Source of the DNA: Auanema rhodensis
Taxonomy: Eukaryota; Nematoda; Chromadorea; Rhabditida; Rhabditidae
Direction of reading: 5' to 3'
NCBI GenBank assembly: GCA_964057225.1
Contig: OZ059897.1
Span: 20,646,001-20,710,000, forward strand
DNA: 64,000 nt
In this document: piece by piece, positions 27,255 through 42,697 of the stretch
Layout: each line of letters starts with the position of its first letter
Numbering within the stretch: the stretch's first letter is position 1
Made by a program: the position numbers and the translations under genes
The notes under the pieces: generated by a model
Databases searched by the model: none
Told to the model about the DNA's origin: nothing
Seen by the model: only the letters and a program-made list of their open reading frames with translations

Positions 27255-29711
27255 CATCGAATGCACTATACTACATTGAGAAACGCTTAATACAAAAATT
27301 AGTTATGATCGTTTGAAAAATGATGCATTAGTGTATGTTGAGTTTCCATGTACACTCAACATTGCTTCCAAAAACATTTTGACAAAAATTTTTTCGAAAA
27401 ATTTCAAAATAATTTAGCAAAAAGTAGATGTTTTTAGATTCCTTTTTTCAAGGCAAAGACGATGGACAATGTTATTTAACGAAAAAATTAATTCTTCAGG
27501 GTGAAAATCGAGGATATAAGTGTAAACTTATATCAGTTGATATCTCGGTACATTTTTAAGCTAGCGCAAATCTGATAACACAGATCGACGCAGCTTAAAA
27601 ATCCGCATCGAATGCACTATACTACATTGAGAAAAGCTTAATACAAAAATTAGTTATGATCGTTTGAAAAATGATGCATTAGTGTATGTTGAGTTTCCAT
27701 GTACACTCAACATTGCTTCCAAAAACATTTTGACAAAAATTTTTTCGAAAAATTTCAAAATAATTTAGCAAAAAGTAGATGTTTTTAGATTCCTTTTTTC
27801 AAGGCAAAGACGATGGACAATGTTATTCAACGAAAAAATTAATTCTTCAGGGTGAAAATCGAGGATATAAGTGTAAACTTATATCAGTTGATATCTTGGT
27901 GCATTTTTAAGCTAGCGCAAATCTGATAACACAGATCGACGCAGCTTAAAAATCCGCATCGAATGCACTATACTACATTGAGAAACGCTTAATACAAAAA
28001 TTAGTTATGATCGTTTGAAAAATGATGCATTAGTGTATGTTGAGTTTCCATGTACACTCAACATTGCTTCCAAAAACATTTTGACAAAAATTTTTTCGAA
28101 AAATTTCAAAATAATTTAGCAAAAAGTAGATGTTTTTAGATTCCTTTTTTCAAGGCAAAGACGATGGACAATGTTATTTAACGAAAAAATTAATTCTTCA
28201 GGGTGAAAATCGAGGATATAAGTGTAAACTTATATCAGTTGATATCTCGGTGCATTTTTAAGCTAGCGCAAATCTGATAACACAGATCGACACAGCTTAA
28301 AAATCCGCATCGAATGCACTATACGACATTGAGAAACGCTTAATACAAAAATTAGTTATGATCGTTTGAAAAATGATGCATTAGTGTATGTTGAGTTTCC
28401 ATGTACACTCAACATTGCTTCCAAAAACATTTTGACAAAAATTTTTTCGAAAAATTTCAAAATAATTTAGCAAAAAGTAGATGTTTTTAGATTCCTTTTT
28501 TCAAGGCAAAGACGATGGACAATGTTATTCAACGAAAAAATTAATTCTTCAGGGTGAAAATCGAGGATATAAGTGTGAACTTATATCAGTTGATATCTCG
28601 GTACATTTTTAAGCTAGCGCAAATCTGATAACACAGATCGACGCAGCTTAAAAATCCGCATCGAATGCACTATACTACATGGAAGAACGCTTAATACAAA
28701 AATTAGTTATGATCGTTTGGAAAATGATGCATTAGTGTATGTTGAGTTTCCATGTACACTCAACATTGCTTCCAAAAACATTTTGACAAAAATTTTTTCG
28801 AAAAATTTCAAAATAATTTAGCAAATAGTAGATGTTTTTAGATTCCTTTTTTCAAGGCAAAGACGATGGACAATGTTATTCCACGAAAAAATTATTTCTT
28901 CAGGGTGAAAATCGAGGATATATGTGTGAACTTATATCAGTTGATATCTCGGTGCATTTTTAAGCTAGCGCAAATCTGATAACACAGATCGACGCAGCTT
29001 AAAAATCCGCATCGAATGCACTATACTACATTGAGAAACGCTTAATACAAAAATTAGTTATGATCGTTTGAAAAATGATGCATTAGTGTATGTTGAGTTT
29101 CCATGTACACTCAACATTGCTTCCAAAAACATTTTGACAAAAATTTTTTCGAAAACTTTCAAAATAATTTAGCAAAAAGTAGATGTTTTTAGATTCCTTT
29201 TTTCAAGGCAAAGACGATGGACAATGTTATTCAACGAAAAAATTGATTCTTCAGGGTGAAAATCGAGGATATAAGTGTAAACTTATATCAGTTGATATCT
29301 TGGTGCATTTTTAAGCTAGCGCAAATCTGATAACACAGATCGACGCAGCTTAAAAATCCGCATCGAATGCACTATACTACATTGAGAAACGCTTAATACA
29401 AAAATTAGTTATGATCGTTTGAAAAATGATGCATTAGTGTATGTTGAGTTTCCATGTACACTCAACATTGCTTCCAAAAACATTTTGACAAAAATTTTTT
29501 CGAAAAATTTCAAAATAATTTAGCAAAAAGTAGATGTTTTTAGATTTCTTTTTTCAAGGCAAAGACGATGGACAATGTTATTTAACGAAAAAATTAATTC
29601 TTCAGGGTGAAAATCGAGGATATAAGTGTAAACTTATATCAGTTGATATCTCGGTGCATTTTTAAGCTAGCGCAAATCTGATAACACAGATCGACGCAGC
29701 TTAAAAATCCG
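27255..29711. repeat. 7-unit block (units 79-85), copy 1
   Basis: This block matches units 94-100 (32520-34976) at +5265 bp, 15 monomers. Shared marks in order: A296 in the first unit, T292, A336 (28288 and 33553), G18 with A296, tggaag/G62 with attccacg (28874 and 34139), ttgattc (29245 and 34510) with T292, then T187. Outside the block units 78/93 and 86/101 disagree. Private changes in this copy include aaaagctt (unit 80), gcaaatag and tatgtgtg (unit 83) and gaaaactttc (unit 84). Confidence 0.87.
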
Positions 29712-32519
29712 CATCGAATGCACTATACTACATTGAGAAACGCTTAATACAAAAATTAGTTATGATCGTTTGAAAAATGATGCATTAGTGTATGTTGAGT
29801 TTCCATGTACACTCAACATTGCTTCCAAAAACATTTTGACAAAAATTTTTTCGAAAAATTTCAAAATAATTTAGCAAAAAGTAGATGTTTTTAGATTCCT
29901 TTTTTCAAGGCAAAGACGATGGACAATGTTATTCAACGAAAAAATTGATTCTTCAGGGTGAAAATCGAGGATATAAGTGTAAACTTATATCAGTTGATAT
30001 CTTGGTGCATTTTTAAGCTAGCGCAAATCTGATAACACAGATCGACGCAGCTTAAAAATCCGCATCGAATGCACTATACTACATTGAGAAACGCTTAATA
30101 CAAAAATTAGTTATGATCGTTTGAAAAATGATGCATTAGTGTATGTTGAGTTTCCATGTACACTCAACATTGCTTCCAAAAACATTTTGACAAAAATTTT
30201 TTCGAAAAATTTCAAAATAATTTAGCAAAAAGTAGATGTTTTTAGATTCCTTTTTTCAAGGCAAAGACGATGGACAATGTTATTCAACGAAAAAATTATT
30301 TCTTCAGGGTGAAAATCGAGGATATAAGTGTGAACTTATATCAGTTGATATCTCGGTGCATTTTTAAGCTAGCGCAAATCTGATAACACAGATCGACGCA
30401 GCTTAAAAATCCGCATCGAATGCACTATACTACATTGAGAAACGCTTAATACAAAAATTAGTTATGATCGTTTGAAAAATGATGCATTAGTGTATGTTGA
30501 GTTTCCATGTACACTCAACATTGCTTCCAAAAACATTTTGACAAAAATTTTTTCGAAAAATTTCAAAATAATTTAGCAAAAAGTAGATGTTTTTAGATTC
30601 CTTTTTTCAAGGCAAAGACGATGGACAATGTTATTCAACGAAAAAATTAATTCTTCAGGGTGAAAATCGAGGATATAAGTGTAAACTTATATCAGTTGAT
30701 ATCTTGGTGCATTTTTAAGCTAGCGCAAATCTGATAACACAGATCGACGCAGCTTAAAAATCCGCATCGAATGCACTATACTACATGGAAGAACGCTTAA
30801 TACAAAAATTAGTTATGATCGTTTGGAAAATGATGCATTAGTGTATGTTGAGTTTCCATGTACACTCAACATTGCTTCCAAAAACATTTTGACAAAAATT
30901 TTTTCGAAAAATTTCAAAATAATTTAGCAAAAAGTAGATGTTTTTAGATTCCTTTTTTCAAGGCAAAGACGATGGACAATGTTATTCAACGAAAAAATTG
31001 ATTCTTCAGGGTGAAAATCGAGGATATAAGTGTAAACTTATATCAGTTGATATCTTGGTGCATTTTTAAGCTAGCGCAAATCTGATAACACAGATCGACG
31101 CAGCTTAAAAATCCGCATCGAATGCACTATACTACATTGAGAAACGCTTAATACAAAAATTAGTTATGATCGTTTGAAAAATGATGCATTAGTGTATGTT
31201 GAGTTTCCATGTACACTCAACATTGCTTCCAAAAACATTTTGACAAAAATTTTTTCGAAAAATTTCAAAATAATTTAGCAAAAAGTAGATGTTTTTAGAT
31301 TTCTTTTTTCAAGGCAAAGACGATGGACAATGTTATTTAACGAAAAAATTAATTCTTCAGGGTGAAAATCGAGGATATAAGTGTAAACTTATATCAGTTG
31401 ATATCTCGGTGCATTTTTAAGCTAGCGCAAATCTGATAACACAGATCGACGCAGCTTAAAAATCCGCATCGAATGCACTATACTACATGGAAGAACGCTT
31501 AATACAAAAATTAGTTATGATCGTTTGGAAAATGATGCATTAGTGTATGTTGAGTTTCCATGTACACTCAACATTGCTTCCAAAAACATTTTGACAAAAA
31601 TTTTTTCGAAAAATTTCAAAATAATTTAGCAAAAAGTAGATGTTTTTAGATTCCTTTTTTCAGGGCAAAGACGATGGACAATGTTATTCAACGAAAAAAT
31701 TATTTCTTCAGGGTGAAAATCGAGGATATAAGTGTGAACTTATATCAGTTGATATCTCGGTGCATTTTTAAGCTAGCGCAAATCTGATAACACAGATCGA
31801 CGCAGCTTAAAAATCCGCATCGAATGCACTATACTACATTGAGAAACGCTTAATACAAAAATTAGTTATGATCGTTTGAAAAATGATGCATTAGTGTATG
31901 TTGAGTTTCCATGTACACTCAACATTGCTTCCAAAAACATTTTGACAAAAATTTTTTCGAAAAATTTCAAAATAATTTAGCAAAAAGTAGATGTTTTTAG
32001 ATTCCTTTTTTCAAGGCAAAGACGATGGACAATGTTATTCAACGAAAAAATTAATTCTTCAGGGTGAAAATCGAGGATATAAGTGTAAACTTATATCAGT
32101 TGATATCTTGGTGCATTTTTAAGCTAGCGCAAATCTGATAACACAGATCGACGCAGCTTAAAAATCCGCATCGAATGCACTATACTACATTGAGAAACGC
32201 TTAATACAAAAATTAGTTATGATCGTTTGAAAAATGATGCATTAGTGTATGTTGAGTTTCCATGTACACTCAACATTGCTTCCAAAAACATTTTGACAAA
32301 AATTTTTTCGAAAAATTTCAAAATAATTTAGCAAAAAGTAGATGTTTTTAGATTCCTTCTTTCAAGGCAAAGACGATGGACAATGTTATTCAACAAAAAA
32401 ATTAATTCTTCAGGGTGAAAATCGAGGATATAAGTGTGAACTTATATCAGTTGATATCTCGGTACATTTTTAAGCTAGCGCAAATCTGATAACACAGATC
32501 GACGCAGCTTAAAAATCCG

Positions 32520-34976
32520 CATCGAATGCACTATACTACATTGAGAAACGCTTAATACAAAAATTAGTTATGATCGTTTGAAAAATGATGCATTAGTGTA
32601 TGTTGAGTTTCCATGTACACTCAACATTGCTTCCAAAAACATTTTGACAAAAATTTTTTCGAAAAATTTCAAAATAATTTAGCAAAAAGTAGATGTTTTT
32701 AGATTCCTTTTTTCAAGGCAAAGACGATGGACAATGTTATTTAACGAAAAAATTAATTCTTCAGGGTGAAAATCGAGGATATAAGTGTAAACTTATATCA
32801 GTTGATATCTCGGTACATTTTTAAGCTAGCGCAAATCTGATAACACAGATCGACGCAGCTTAAAAATCCGCATCGAATGCACTATACTACATTGAGAAAC
32901 GCTTAATACAAAAATTAGTTATGATCGTTTGAAAAATGATGCATTAGTGTATGTTGAGTTTCCATGTACACTCAACATTGCTTCCAAAAACATTTTGACA
33001 AAAATTTTTTCGAAAAATTTCAAAATAATTTAGCAAAAAGTAGATGTTTTTAGATTCCTTTTTTCAAGGCAAAGACGATGGACAATGTTATTCAACGAAA
33101 AAATTAATTCTTCAGGGTGAAAATCGAGGATATAAGTGTAAACTTATATCAGTTGATATCTTGGTGCATTTTTAAGCTAGCGCAAATCTGATAACACAGA
33201 TCGACGCAGCTTAAAAATCCGCATCGAATGCACTATACTACATTGAGAAACGCTTAATACAAAAATTAGTTATGATCGTTTGAAAAATGATGCATTAGTG
33301 TATGTTGAGTTTCCATGTACACTCAACATTGCTTCCAAAAACATTTTGACAAAAATGTTTTCGAAAAATTTCAAAATAATTTAGCAAAAAGTAGATGTTT
33401 TTAGATTCCTTTTTTCAAGGCAAAGACGATGGACAATGTTATTTAACGAAAAAATTAATTCTTCAGGGTGAAAATCGAGGATATAAGTGTAAACTTATAT
33501 CAGTTGATATCTCGGTGCATTTTTAAGCTAGCGCAAATCTGATAACACAGATCGACACAGCTTAAAAATCCGCATCGAATGCACTATACGACATTGAGAA
33601 ACGCTTAATACAAAAATTAGTTATGATCGTTTGAAAAATGATGCATTAGTGTATGTTGAGTTTCCATGTACACTCAACATTGCTTCCAAAAACATTTTGA
33701 CAAAAATTTTTTCGAAAAATTTCAAAATAATTTAGCAAAAAGTAGATGTTTTTAGATTCCTTTTTTCAAGGCAAAGACGATGGACAATGTTATTCAACGA
33801 AAAAATTAATTCTTCAGGGTGAAAATCGAGGATATAAGTGTGAACTTATATCAGTTGATATCTCGGTACATTTTTAAGCTAGCGCAAATCTGATAACACA
33901 GATCGACGCAGCTTAAAAATCCGCATCGAATGCACTATACTACATGGAAGAACGCTTAATACAAAAATTAGTTATGATCGTTTGGAAAATGATGCATTAG
34001 TGTATGTTGAGTTTCCATGTACACTCAACATTGCTTCCAAAAACATTTTGACAAAAATTTTTTCGAAAAATTTCAAAATAATTTAGCAAAAAGTAGATGT
34101 TTTTAGATTCCTTTTTTCAAGGCAAAGACGATGGACAATGTTATTCCACGAAAAAATTATTTCTTCAGGGTGAAAATCGAGGATATAAGTGTGAACTTAT
34201 ATCAGTTGATATCTCGGTGCATTTTTAAGCTAGCGCAAATCTGATAACACAGATCGACGCAGCTTAAAAATCCGCATCGAATGCACTATACTACATTGAG
34301 AAACGCTTAATACAAAAATTAGTTATGATCGTTTGAAAAATGATGCATTAGTGTATGTTGAGTTTCCATGTACACTCAACATTGCTTCCAAAAACATTTT
34401 GACAAAAATTTTTTCGAAAAATTTCAAAATAATTTAGCAAAAAGTAGATGTTTTTAGATTCCTTTTTTCAAGGCAAAGACGATGGACAATGTTATTCAAC
34501 GAAAAAATTGATTCTTCAGGGTGAAAATCGAGGATATAAGTGTAAACTTATATCAGTTGATATCTTGGTGCATTTTTAAGCTAGCGCAAATCTGATAACA
34601 CAGATCGACGCAGCTTAAAAATCCGCATCGAATGCACTATACTACATTGAGAAACGCTTAATACAAAAATTAGTTATGATCGTTTGAAAAATGATGCATT
34701 AGTGTATGTTGAGTTTCCATGTACACTCAACATTGCTTCCAAAAACATTTTGACAAAAATTTTTTCGAAAAATTTCAAAATAATTTAGCAAAAAGTAGAT
34801 GTTTTTAGATTTCTTTTTTCAAGGCAAAGACGATGGACAATGTTATTTAACGAAAAAATTAATTCTTCAGGGTGAAAATCGAGGATATAAGTGTAAACTT
34901 ATATCAGTTGATATCTCGGTGCATTTTTAAGCTAGCGCAAATCTGATAACACAGATCGACGCAGCTTAAAAATCCG
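32520..34976. repeat. 7-unit block (units 94-100), copy 2
   Basis: This is the partner of 27255-29711 at +5265 bp. It lacks most of that copy's private changes and has one of its own (aaaatgtttt near 33352). The attccacg mark also occurs near 24316, 4563 bp (13 monomers) before the first copy, so parts of this block exist at least three times. Confidence 0.87.
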
Positions 34977-37900
34977 CATCGAATGCACTATACTACATGG
35001 AAGAACGCTTAATACAAAAATTAGTTATGATCGTTTGGAAAATGATGCATTAGTGTATGTTGAGTTTCCATGTACACTCAACATTGCTTCCAAAAACATT
35101 TTGACAAAAATTTTTTCGAAAAATTTCAAAATAATTTAGCAAAAAGTAGATGTTTTTAGATTCCTTTTTTCAAGGCAAAGACGATGGACAATGTTATTCA
35201 ACGAAAAAATTATTTCTTCAGGGTGAAAATCGAGGATATAAGTGTGAACTTATATCAGTTGATATCTCGGTGCATTTTTAAGCTAGCGCAAATCTGATAA
35301 CACAGATCGACGCAGCTTAAAAATCCGCATCGAATGCACTATACTACATTGAGAAACGCTTAATACAAAAATTAGTTATGATCGTTTGAAAAATGATGCA
35401 TTAGTGTATGTTGAGTTTCCATGTACACTCAACATTGCTTCCAAAAACATTTTGACAAAAATTTTTTCGAAAAATTTCAAAATAATTTAGCAAAAAGTAG
35501 ATGTTTTTAGATTCCTTTTTTCAAGGCAAAGACGATGGACAATGTTATTTAACGAAAAAATTAATTCTTCAGGGTGAAAATCGAGGATATAAGTGTAAAC
35601 TTATATCAGTTGATATCTCGGTACATTTTTAAGCTAGCGCAAATCTGATAACACAGATCGACGCAGCTTAAAAATCCGCATCGAATGCACTATACTACAT
35701 TGAAAAACGCTTAATACAAAAATTAGTTATGATCGTTTGAAAAATGATGCATTAGTGTATGTTGAGTTTCCATGTACACTCAACATTGCTTCCAAAAACA
35801 TTTTGACAAAAATTTTTTCGAAAAATTTCAAAATAATTTAGCAAAAAGTAGATGTTTTTAGATTCCTTTTTTCAAGGCAAAGACGATGGACAATGTTATT
35901 CAACGAAAAAATTAATTCTTCAGGGTGAAAATCGAGGATATAAGTGTAAACTTATATCAGTTGATATCTTGGTGCATTTTTAAGCTAGCGCAAATCTGAT
36001 AACACAGATCGACGCAGCTTAAAAATCCGCATCGAATGCACTATACTACATTGAGAAACGCTTAATACAAAAATTAGTTATGATCGTTTGAAAAATGATG
36101 CATTAGTGTATGTTGAGTTTCCATGTACACTCAACATTGCTTCCAAAAACATTTTGACAAAAATTTTTTCGAAAAATTTCAAAATAATTTAGCAAAAAGT
36201 AGATGTTTTTAGATTCCTTTTTTCAAGGCAAAGACGATGGACAATGTTATTTAACGAAAAAATTAATTCTTCAGGGTGAAAATCGAGGATATAAGTGTAA
36301 ACTTATATCAGTTGATATCTCGGTGCATTTTTAAGCTAGCGCAAATCTGATAACACAGATCGACACAGCTTAAAAATCCGCATCGAATGCACTATACGAC
36401 ATTGAGAAACGCTCAATACAAAAATTAGTTATGATCGTTTGAAAAATGATGCATTAGTGTATGTTGAGTTTCCATGTACACTCAACATTGCTTCCAAAAA
36501 CATTTTGACAAAAATTTTTTCGAAAAATTTCAAAATAATTTAGCAAAAAGTAGATGTTTTTAGATTCCTTTTTTCAAGGCAAAGACGATGGACAATGTTA
36601 TTCAACGAAAAAATTAATTCTTCAGGGTGAAAATCGAGGATATAAGTGTAAACTTATATCAGTTGATATCTTGGTGCATTTTTAAGCTAGCGCAAATCTG
36701 ATAACACAGATCGACGCAGCTTAAAAATCCGCATCGAATGCACTATACTACATTGAGAAACGCTTAATACAAAATCTAGTTATGATCGTTTGAAAAATGA
36801 TGCATTAGTGTATGTTGAGTTTCCATGTACACTCAACATTGCTTCCAAAAACATTTTGACAAAAATTTTTTCGAAAAATTTCAAAATAATTTAGCAAAAA
36901 GTAGATGTTTTTAGATTCCTTTTTTCAAGGCAAAGACGATGGACAATGTTATTTAACGAAAAAATTAATTCTTTAGGGTGAAAATCGAGGATATAAGTGT
37001 AAACTTATATCAGTTGATATCTCGGTACATTTTTAAGCTAGCGCAAATCTGATAACACAGATCGACGCAGCTTAAAAATCCGCATCGAATGCACTATACT
37101 ACATTGAGAAACGCTTAATACAAAAATTAGTTATGATCGTTTGAAAAATGATGCATTAGTGTATGTTGAGTTTCCATGTACACTCAACATTGCTTCCAAA
37201 AACATTTTGACAAAAATTTTTTCGAAAAATTTCAAAATAATTTAGCAAAAAGTAGATGTTTTTAGATTCCTTTTTTCAAGGCAAAGACGATGGACAATGT
37301 TATTCAACGAAAAAATTATTTCTTCAGGGTGAAAATCGAGGATATAAGTGTGAACTTATATCAGTTGATATCTCGGTGCATTTTTAAGCTAGCGCAAATC
37401 TGATAACACAGATCGACGCAGCTTAAAAATCCGCATCGAATGCACTATACTACATTGAGAAACGCTTAATACAAAAATTAGTTATGATCGTTTGAAAAAT
37501 GATGCATTAGTGTATGTTGAGTTTCCATGTACACTCAACATTGCTTCCAAAAACATTTTGACAAAAATTTTTTCGAAAAATTTCAAAATAATTTAGCAAA
37601 AAGTAGATGTTTTTAGATTCCTTTTTTCAAGGCAAAGACGATGGACAATGTTATTTAACGAAAAAATTAATTCTTCAGGGTGAAAATCGAGGATATAAGT
37701 GTAAACTTATATCAGTTGATATCTCGGTACATTTTTAAGCTAGCGCAAATCTGATAACACAGATCGACGCAGCTTAAAAATCCGCATCGAATGCACTATA
37801 CTACATTGAGAAACGCTTAATACAAAAATTAGTTATGATCGTTTGAAAAATGATGCATTAGTGTATGTTGAGTTTCCATGTACACTCAACATTGCTTCCA

Positions 37901-39000
37901 AAAACATTTTGACAAAAATTTTTTCGAAAAATTTCAAAATAATTTAGCAAAAAGTAGATGTTTTTAGATTCCTTTTTTCAAGGCAAAGACGATGGACAAT
38001 GTTATTCAACGAAAAAATTAATTCTTCAGGGTGAAAATCGAGGATATAAGTGTAAACTTATATCAGTTGATATCTTGGTGCATTTTTAAGCTAGCGCAAA
38101 TCTGATAACACAGATCGACGCAGCTTAAAAATCCGCATCGAATGCACTATACTACATTGAGAAACGCTTAATACAAAAATTAGTTATGATCGTTTGAAAA
38201 ATGATGCATTAGTGTATGTTGAGTTTCCATGTACACTCAACATTGCTTCCAAAAACATTTTGACAAAAATTTTTTCGAAAAATTTCAAAATAATTTAGCA
38301 AAAAGTAGATGTTTTTAGATTCCTTTTTTCAAGGCAAAGACGATGGACAATGTTACTTAACGAAAAAATTAATTCTTCAGGGTGAAAATCGAGGATATAA
38401 GTGTAAACTTATATCAGTTGATATCTCGGTGCATTTTTAAGCTAGCGCAAATCTGATAACACAGATCGACACAGCTTAAAAATCCGCATCGAATGCACTA
38501 TACGACATTGAGAAACGCTTAATACAAAAATTAGTTATGATCGTTTGAAAAATGATGCATTAGTGTATGTTGAGTTTCCATGTACACTCAACATTGCTTC
38601 CAAAAACATTTTGACAAAAATTTTTTCGAAAAATTTCAAAATAATTTAGCAAAAAGTAGATGTTTTTAGATTCCTTTTTTCAAGGCAAAGACGATGGACA
38701 ATGTTATTCAACGAAAAAATTAATTCTTCAGGGTGAAAATCGAGGATATAAGTGTGAACTTATATCAGTTGATATCTCGGTACATTTTTAAGCTAGCGCA
38801 AATCTGATAACACAGATCGACGCAGCTTAAAAATCCGCATTGAATGCACTATACTACATGGAAGAACGCTTAATACAAAAATTAGTTATGATCGTTTGGA
38901 AAATGATGCATTAGTGTATGTTGAGTTTCCATGTACACTCAACATTGCTTCCAAAAACATTTTGACAAAAATTTTTTCGAAAAATTTCAAAATAATTTAG

Positions 39001-41645
39001 CAAAAAGTAGATGTTTTTAGATTCCTTTTTTCAAGGCAAAGACGATGGACAATGTTATTCAACGAAAAAATTGATTCTTCAGGGTGAAAATCGAGGATAT
39101 AAGTGTAAACTTATATCAGTTGATATCTTGGTGCATTTTTAAGCTAGCGCAAATCTGATAACACAGATCGACGCAGCTTAAAAATCCGCATCGAATGCAC
39201 TATACTACATTGAGAAACGCTTAATACAAAAATTAGTTATGATCGTTTGAAAAATGATGCATTAGTGTATGTTGAGTTTCCATGTACACTCAACATTGCT
39301 TCCAAAAACATTTTGACAAAAATTTTTTCGAAAAATTTCAAAATAATTTAGCAAAAAGTAGATGTTTTTAGATTTCTTTTTTCAAGGCAAAGACGATGGA
39401 CAATGTTATTTAACGAAAAAATTAATTCTTCAGGGTGAAAATCGAGGATATAAGTGTAAACTTATATCAGTTGATATCTCGGTGCATTTTTAAGCTAGCG
39501 CAAATCTGATAACACAGATCGACGCAGCTTAAAAATCCGCATCGAATGCACTATACTACATGGAAGAACGCTTAATACAAAAATTAGTTATGATCGTTTG
39601 GAAAATGATGCATTAGTGTATGTTGAGTTTCCATGTACACTCAACATTGCTTCCAAAAACATTTTGACAAAAATTTTTTCGAAAAATTTCAAAATAATTT
39701 AGCAAAAAGTAGATGTTTTTAGATTCCTTTTTTCAAGGCAAAGACGTTGGACAATGTTATTCAACGAAAAAATTATTTCTTCAGGGTGAAAATCGAGGAT
39801 ATAAGTGTGAACTTACATCAGTTGATATCTCGGTGCATTTTTAAGCTAGCGCAAATCTGATAACACAGATCGACGCAGCTTAAAAATCCGCATCGAATGC
39901 ACTATACTACATTGAGAAACGCTTAATACAAAAATTAGTTATGATCGTTTGAAAAATGATGCATTAGTGTATGTTGAGTTTCCATGTACACTCAACATTG
40001 CTTCCGAAAACATTTTGACAAAAATTTTTTCGAAAAATTTCAAAATAATTTAGCGAAAAGTAGATGTTTTTAGATTCCTTTTTTCAAGGCAAAGACGATG
40101 GACAATGTTATTCAACGAAAAAATTAATTCTTCAGGGTGAAAATCGAGGATATAAGTGTAAACTTATATCAGTTGATATCTCGGTGCATTTTTAAGCTAG
40201 CGCAAATCTGATAACACAGATCGACGCAGCTTAAAAATCCGCATCGAATGCACTATACTACATTGAGAAACGCTTAATACAAAAATTAGTTATGATCGTT
40301 TGAAAAATGATGCATTAGTGTATGTTGAGTTTCCATGTACACTCAACATTGCTTCCAAAAACATTTTGACAAAAATTTTTTCGAAAAATTTCAAAATAAT
40401 TTAGCAAAAAGTAGATGTTTTTAGATTCATTTTTTCAAGGCAAAGACGATGGACAATGTTATTCAACGAAAAAATTGATTCTTCAGGGTGAAAATCGAGG
40501 ATATAAGTGTAAACTTATATCAGTTGATATCTTGGTGCATTTTTAAGCTAGCGCAAATCTGATAACACAGATCGACGCAGCTTAAAAATCCGCATCGAAT
40601 GCACTATACTACATTGAGAAACGCTTAATACAAAAATTAGTTATGATCGTTTGAAAAATGATGCATTAGTGTATGTTGAGTTTCCATGTACACTCAACAT
40701 TGCTTCCAAAAACATTTTGACAAAAATTTTTTCGAAAAATTTCAAAATAATTTAGCAAAAAGTAGATGTTTTTAGATTTCTTTTTTCAAGGCAAAGACGA
40801 TGGACAATGTTATTTAACGAAAAAATTAATTCTTCAGGGTGAAAATCGAGGATATAAGTGTAAACTTATATCAGTTGATATCTCGGTGCATTTTTAAGCT
40901 AGCGCAAATCTGATAACACAGATCGACGCAGCTTAAAAATCCGCATCGAATGCACTATACTACATGGAAGAACGCTTAATACAAAAATTAGTTATGATCG
41001 TTTGGAAAATGATGCATTAGTGTATGTTGAGTTTCCATGTACACTCAACATTGCTTCCAAAAACATTTTGACAAAAATTTTTTCGAAAAATTTCAAAATA
41101 ATTTAGCAAAAAGTAGATGTTTTTAGATTCCTTTTTTCAAGGCAAAGACGTTGGACAATGTTATTCAACGAAAAAATTATTTCTTCAGGGTGAAAATCGA
41201 GGATATAAGTGTGAACTTATATCAGTTGATATCTCGGTGCAGTTTTAAGCTAGCGCAAATCTGATAACACAGATCGACGCAGCTTAAAAATCCGCATCGA
41301 ATGCACTATACTACATTGAGAAACGCTTAATACAAAAATTAGTTATGATCGTTTGAAAAATGATGCATTAGTGTATGTTGAGTTTCCATGTACACTCAAC
41401 ATTGCTTCCGAAAACATTTTGACAAAAATTTTTTCGAAAAATTTCAAAATAATTTAGCAAAAAGTAGATGTTTTTAGATTCCTTTTTTCAAGGCAAAGAC
41501 GATGGACAATGTTATTCAACGAAAAAATTAATTCTTCAGGGTGAAAATCGAGGATATAAGTGTAAACTTATATCAGTTGATATCTCGGTGCATTTTTAAG
41601 CTAGCGCAAATCTGATAACACAGATCGACGCAGCTTAAAAATCCG
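39001..41645. repeat. 4-unit tandem duplication (units 112-115 and 116-119)
   Basis: Four rare marks repeat at exactly 1404 bp: ttgattc (39073 and 40477), T187 in units 113 and 117, aagacgttgg (39741 and 41145) and cttccgaaaa (40001 and 41405). Units 112 and 116 agree only in their 3' half: unit 112 begins tggaag with G62, unit 116 begins ttgag with A62. The left edge of the duplication therefore falls within the monomer, in the invariant core. Confidence 0.85.
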
Positions 41646-42347
41646 CATCGAATGCACTATACTACATTGAGAAACGCTTAATACAAAAATTAGTTATGAT
41701 CGTTTGAAAAATGATGCATTAGTGTATGTTGAGTTTCCATGTACACTCAACATTGCTTCCAAAAACATTTTGACAAAAATTTTTTCGAAAAATTTCAAGA
41801 TAATTTAGCAAAAAGTAGATGTTTTTAGATTCCTTTTTTCAAGGCAAAGACAATGGACCATATTATTCAACGAAAAAATTAATTCTTCAGGGTGAAAATC
41901 GAGGATATAAGTGTAAACTTATATCAGTTGATATCTCGGTGCATTTTTAAGCTAGCGCAAATCTGATAACACAGATCGACGCAGCTTAAAAATCCGCATC
42001 GAATGCACTATACTACATTGAGAAACGCTTAATACAAAAATTAGTTATGATCGTTTGAAAAATGATGCATTAGTGTATGTTGAGTTTCCATGTACACTCA
42101 ACATTGCTTCCAAAAACATTTTGACAAAAATTTTTTCGAAAAATTTCAAAATAATTTAGCAAAAAGTAGATGTTTTTAGATTCCTTTTTTCAAGGCAAAG
42201 ACAATGGACCATGTTATTCAACAAAAAAATTAATTCTTCAGGGTGAAAATCGAGGATATAAGTGTGAACTTATATCAGTTGATATCTCGGTGCATTTTTA
42301 AGCTAGCGCAAATCTGATAACACAGATCGACGCAGCTCAAAAATCCG

Positions 42348-42697
42348 TACGAATGCACTATACTATATTGAGAAACGCTTAATACAAAAATTAGTTATGA
42401 TCGTTTGAAAAATGATGCATTAGTGTATGTTGAGTTTCCATGTACACTCAACATTGCTTCCAAAAACATTTTGACAAAAATTTTTTCGAAAAATTTCAAA
42501 ATAATTTGGCAAAAAGTAGATGTTTTTAGATTTCTTTTTTCAAGGCAAAGACGATGGACAATGTTATTTAACGAAAAAATTAATTCTTCAGGGTGAAAAT
42601 CGAGGATATAAGTGTAAACTTATATCAGTTGATATCTCGGTGCATTTTTAAGCTAGCGCAAATCTGATAACACAGATCGACGCAGCTTAAAAATCCG
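42348..42697. repeat. Unit 122, 350 bp, with a lost stop codon
   Basis: The unit boundary reads gctcaaaaatccgtacgaat instead of the usual ccgcatcgaat, one base short, and continues tatattg for tacattg. In addition the usual atttagcaaaa reads atttggcaaaa at 42505-42515. That A to G change removes a TAG found at this site in every other unit I examined and opens a 63-codon frame (42405-42596). The frame contains only satellite sequence and has no sign of selection, so I do not call it a gene. Confidence 0.9.

Noticed and set aside
42405-42596. 63-codon open reading frame on the plus strand as a possible small gene
   Set aside because: It is ordinary satellite sequence of unit 122 with one stop codon lost by A to G. 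The same frame is closed in the other units, there is no recognisable domain, and no promoter or conservation is visible.
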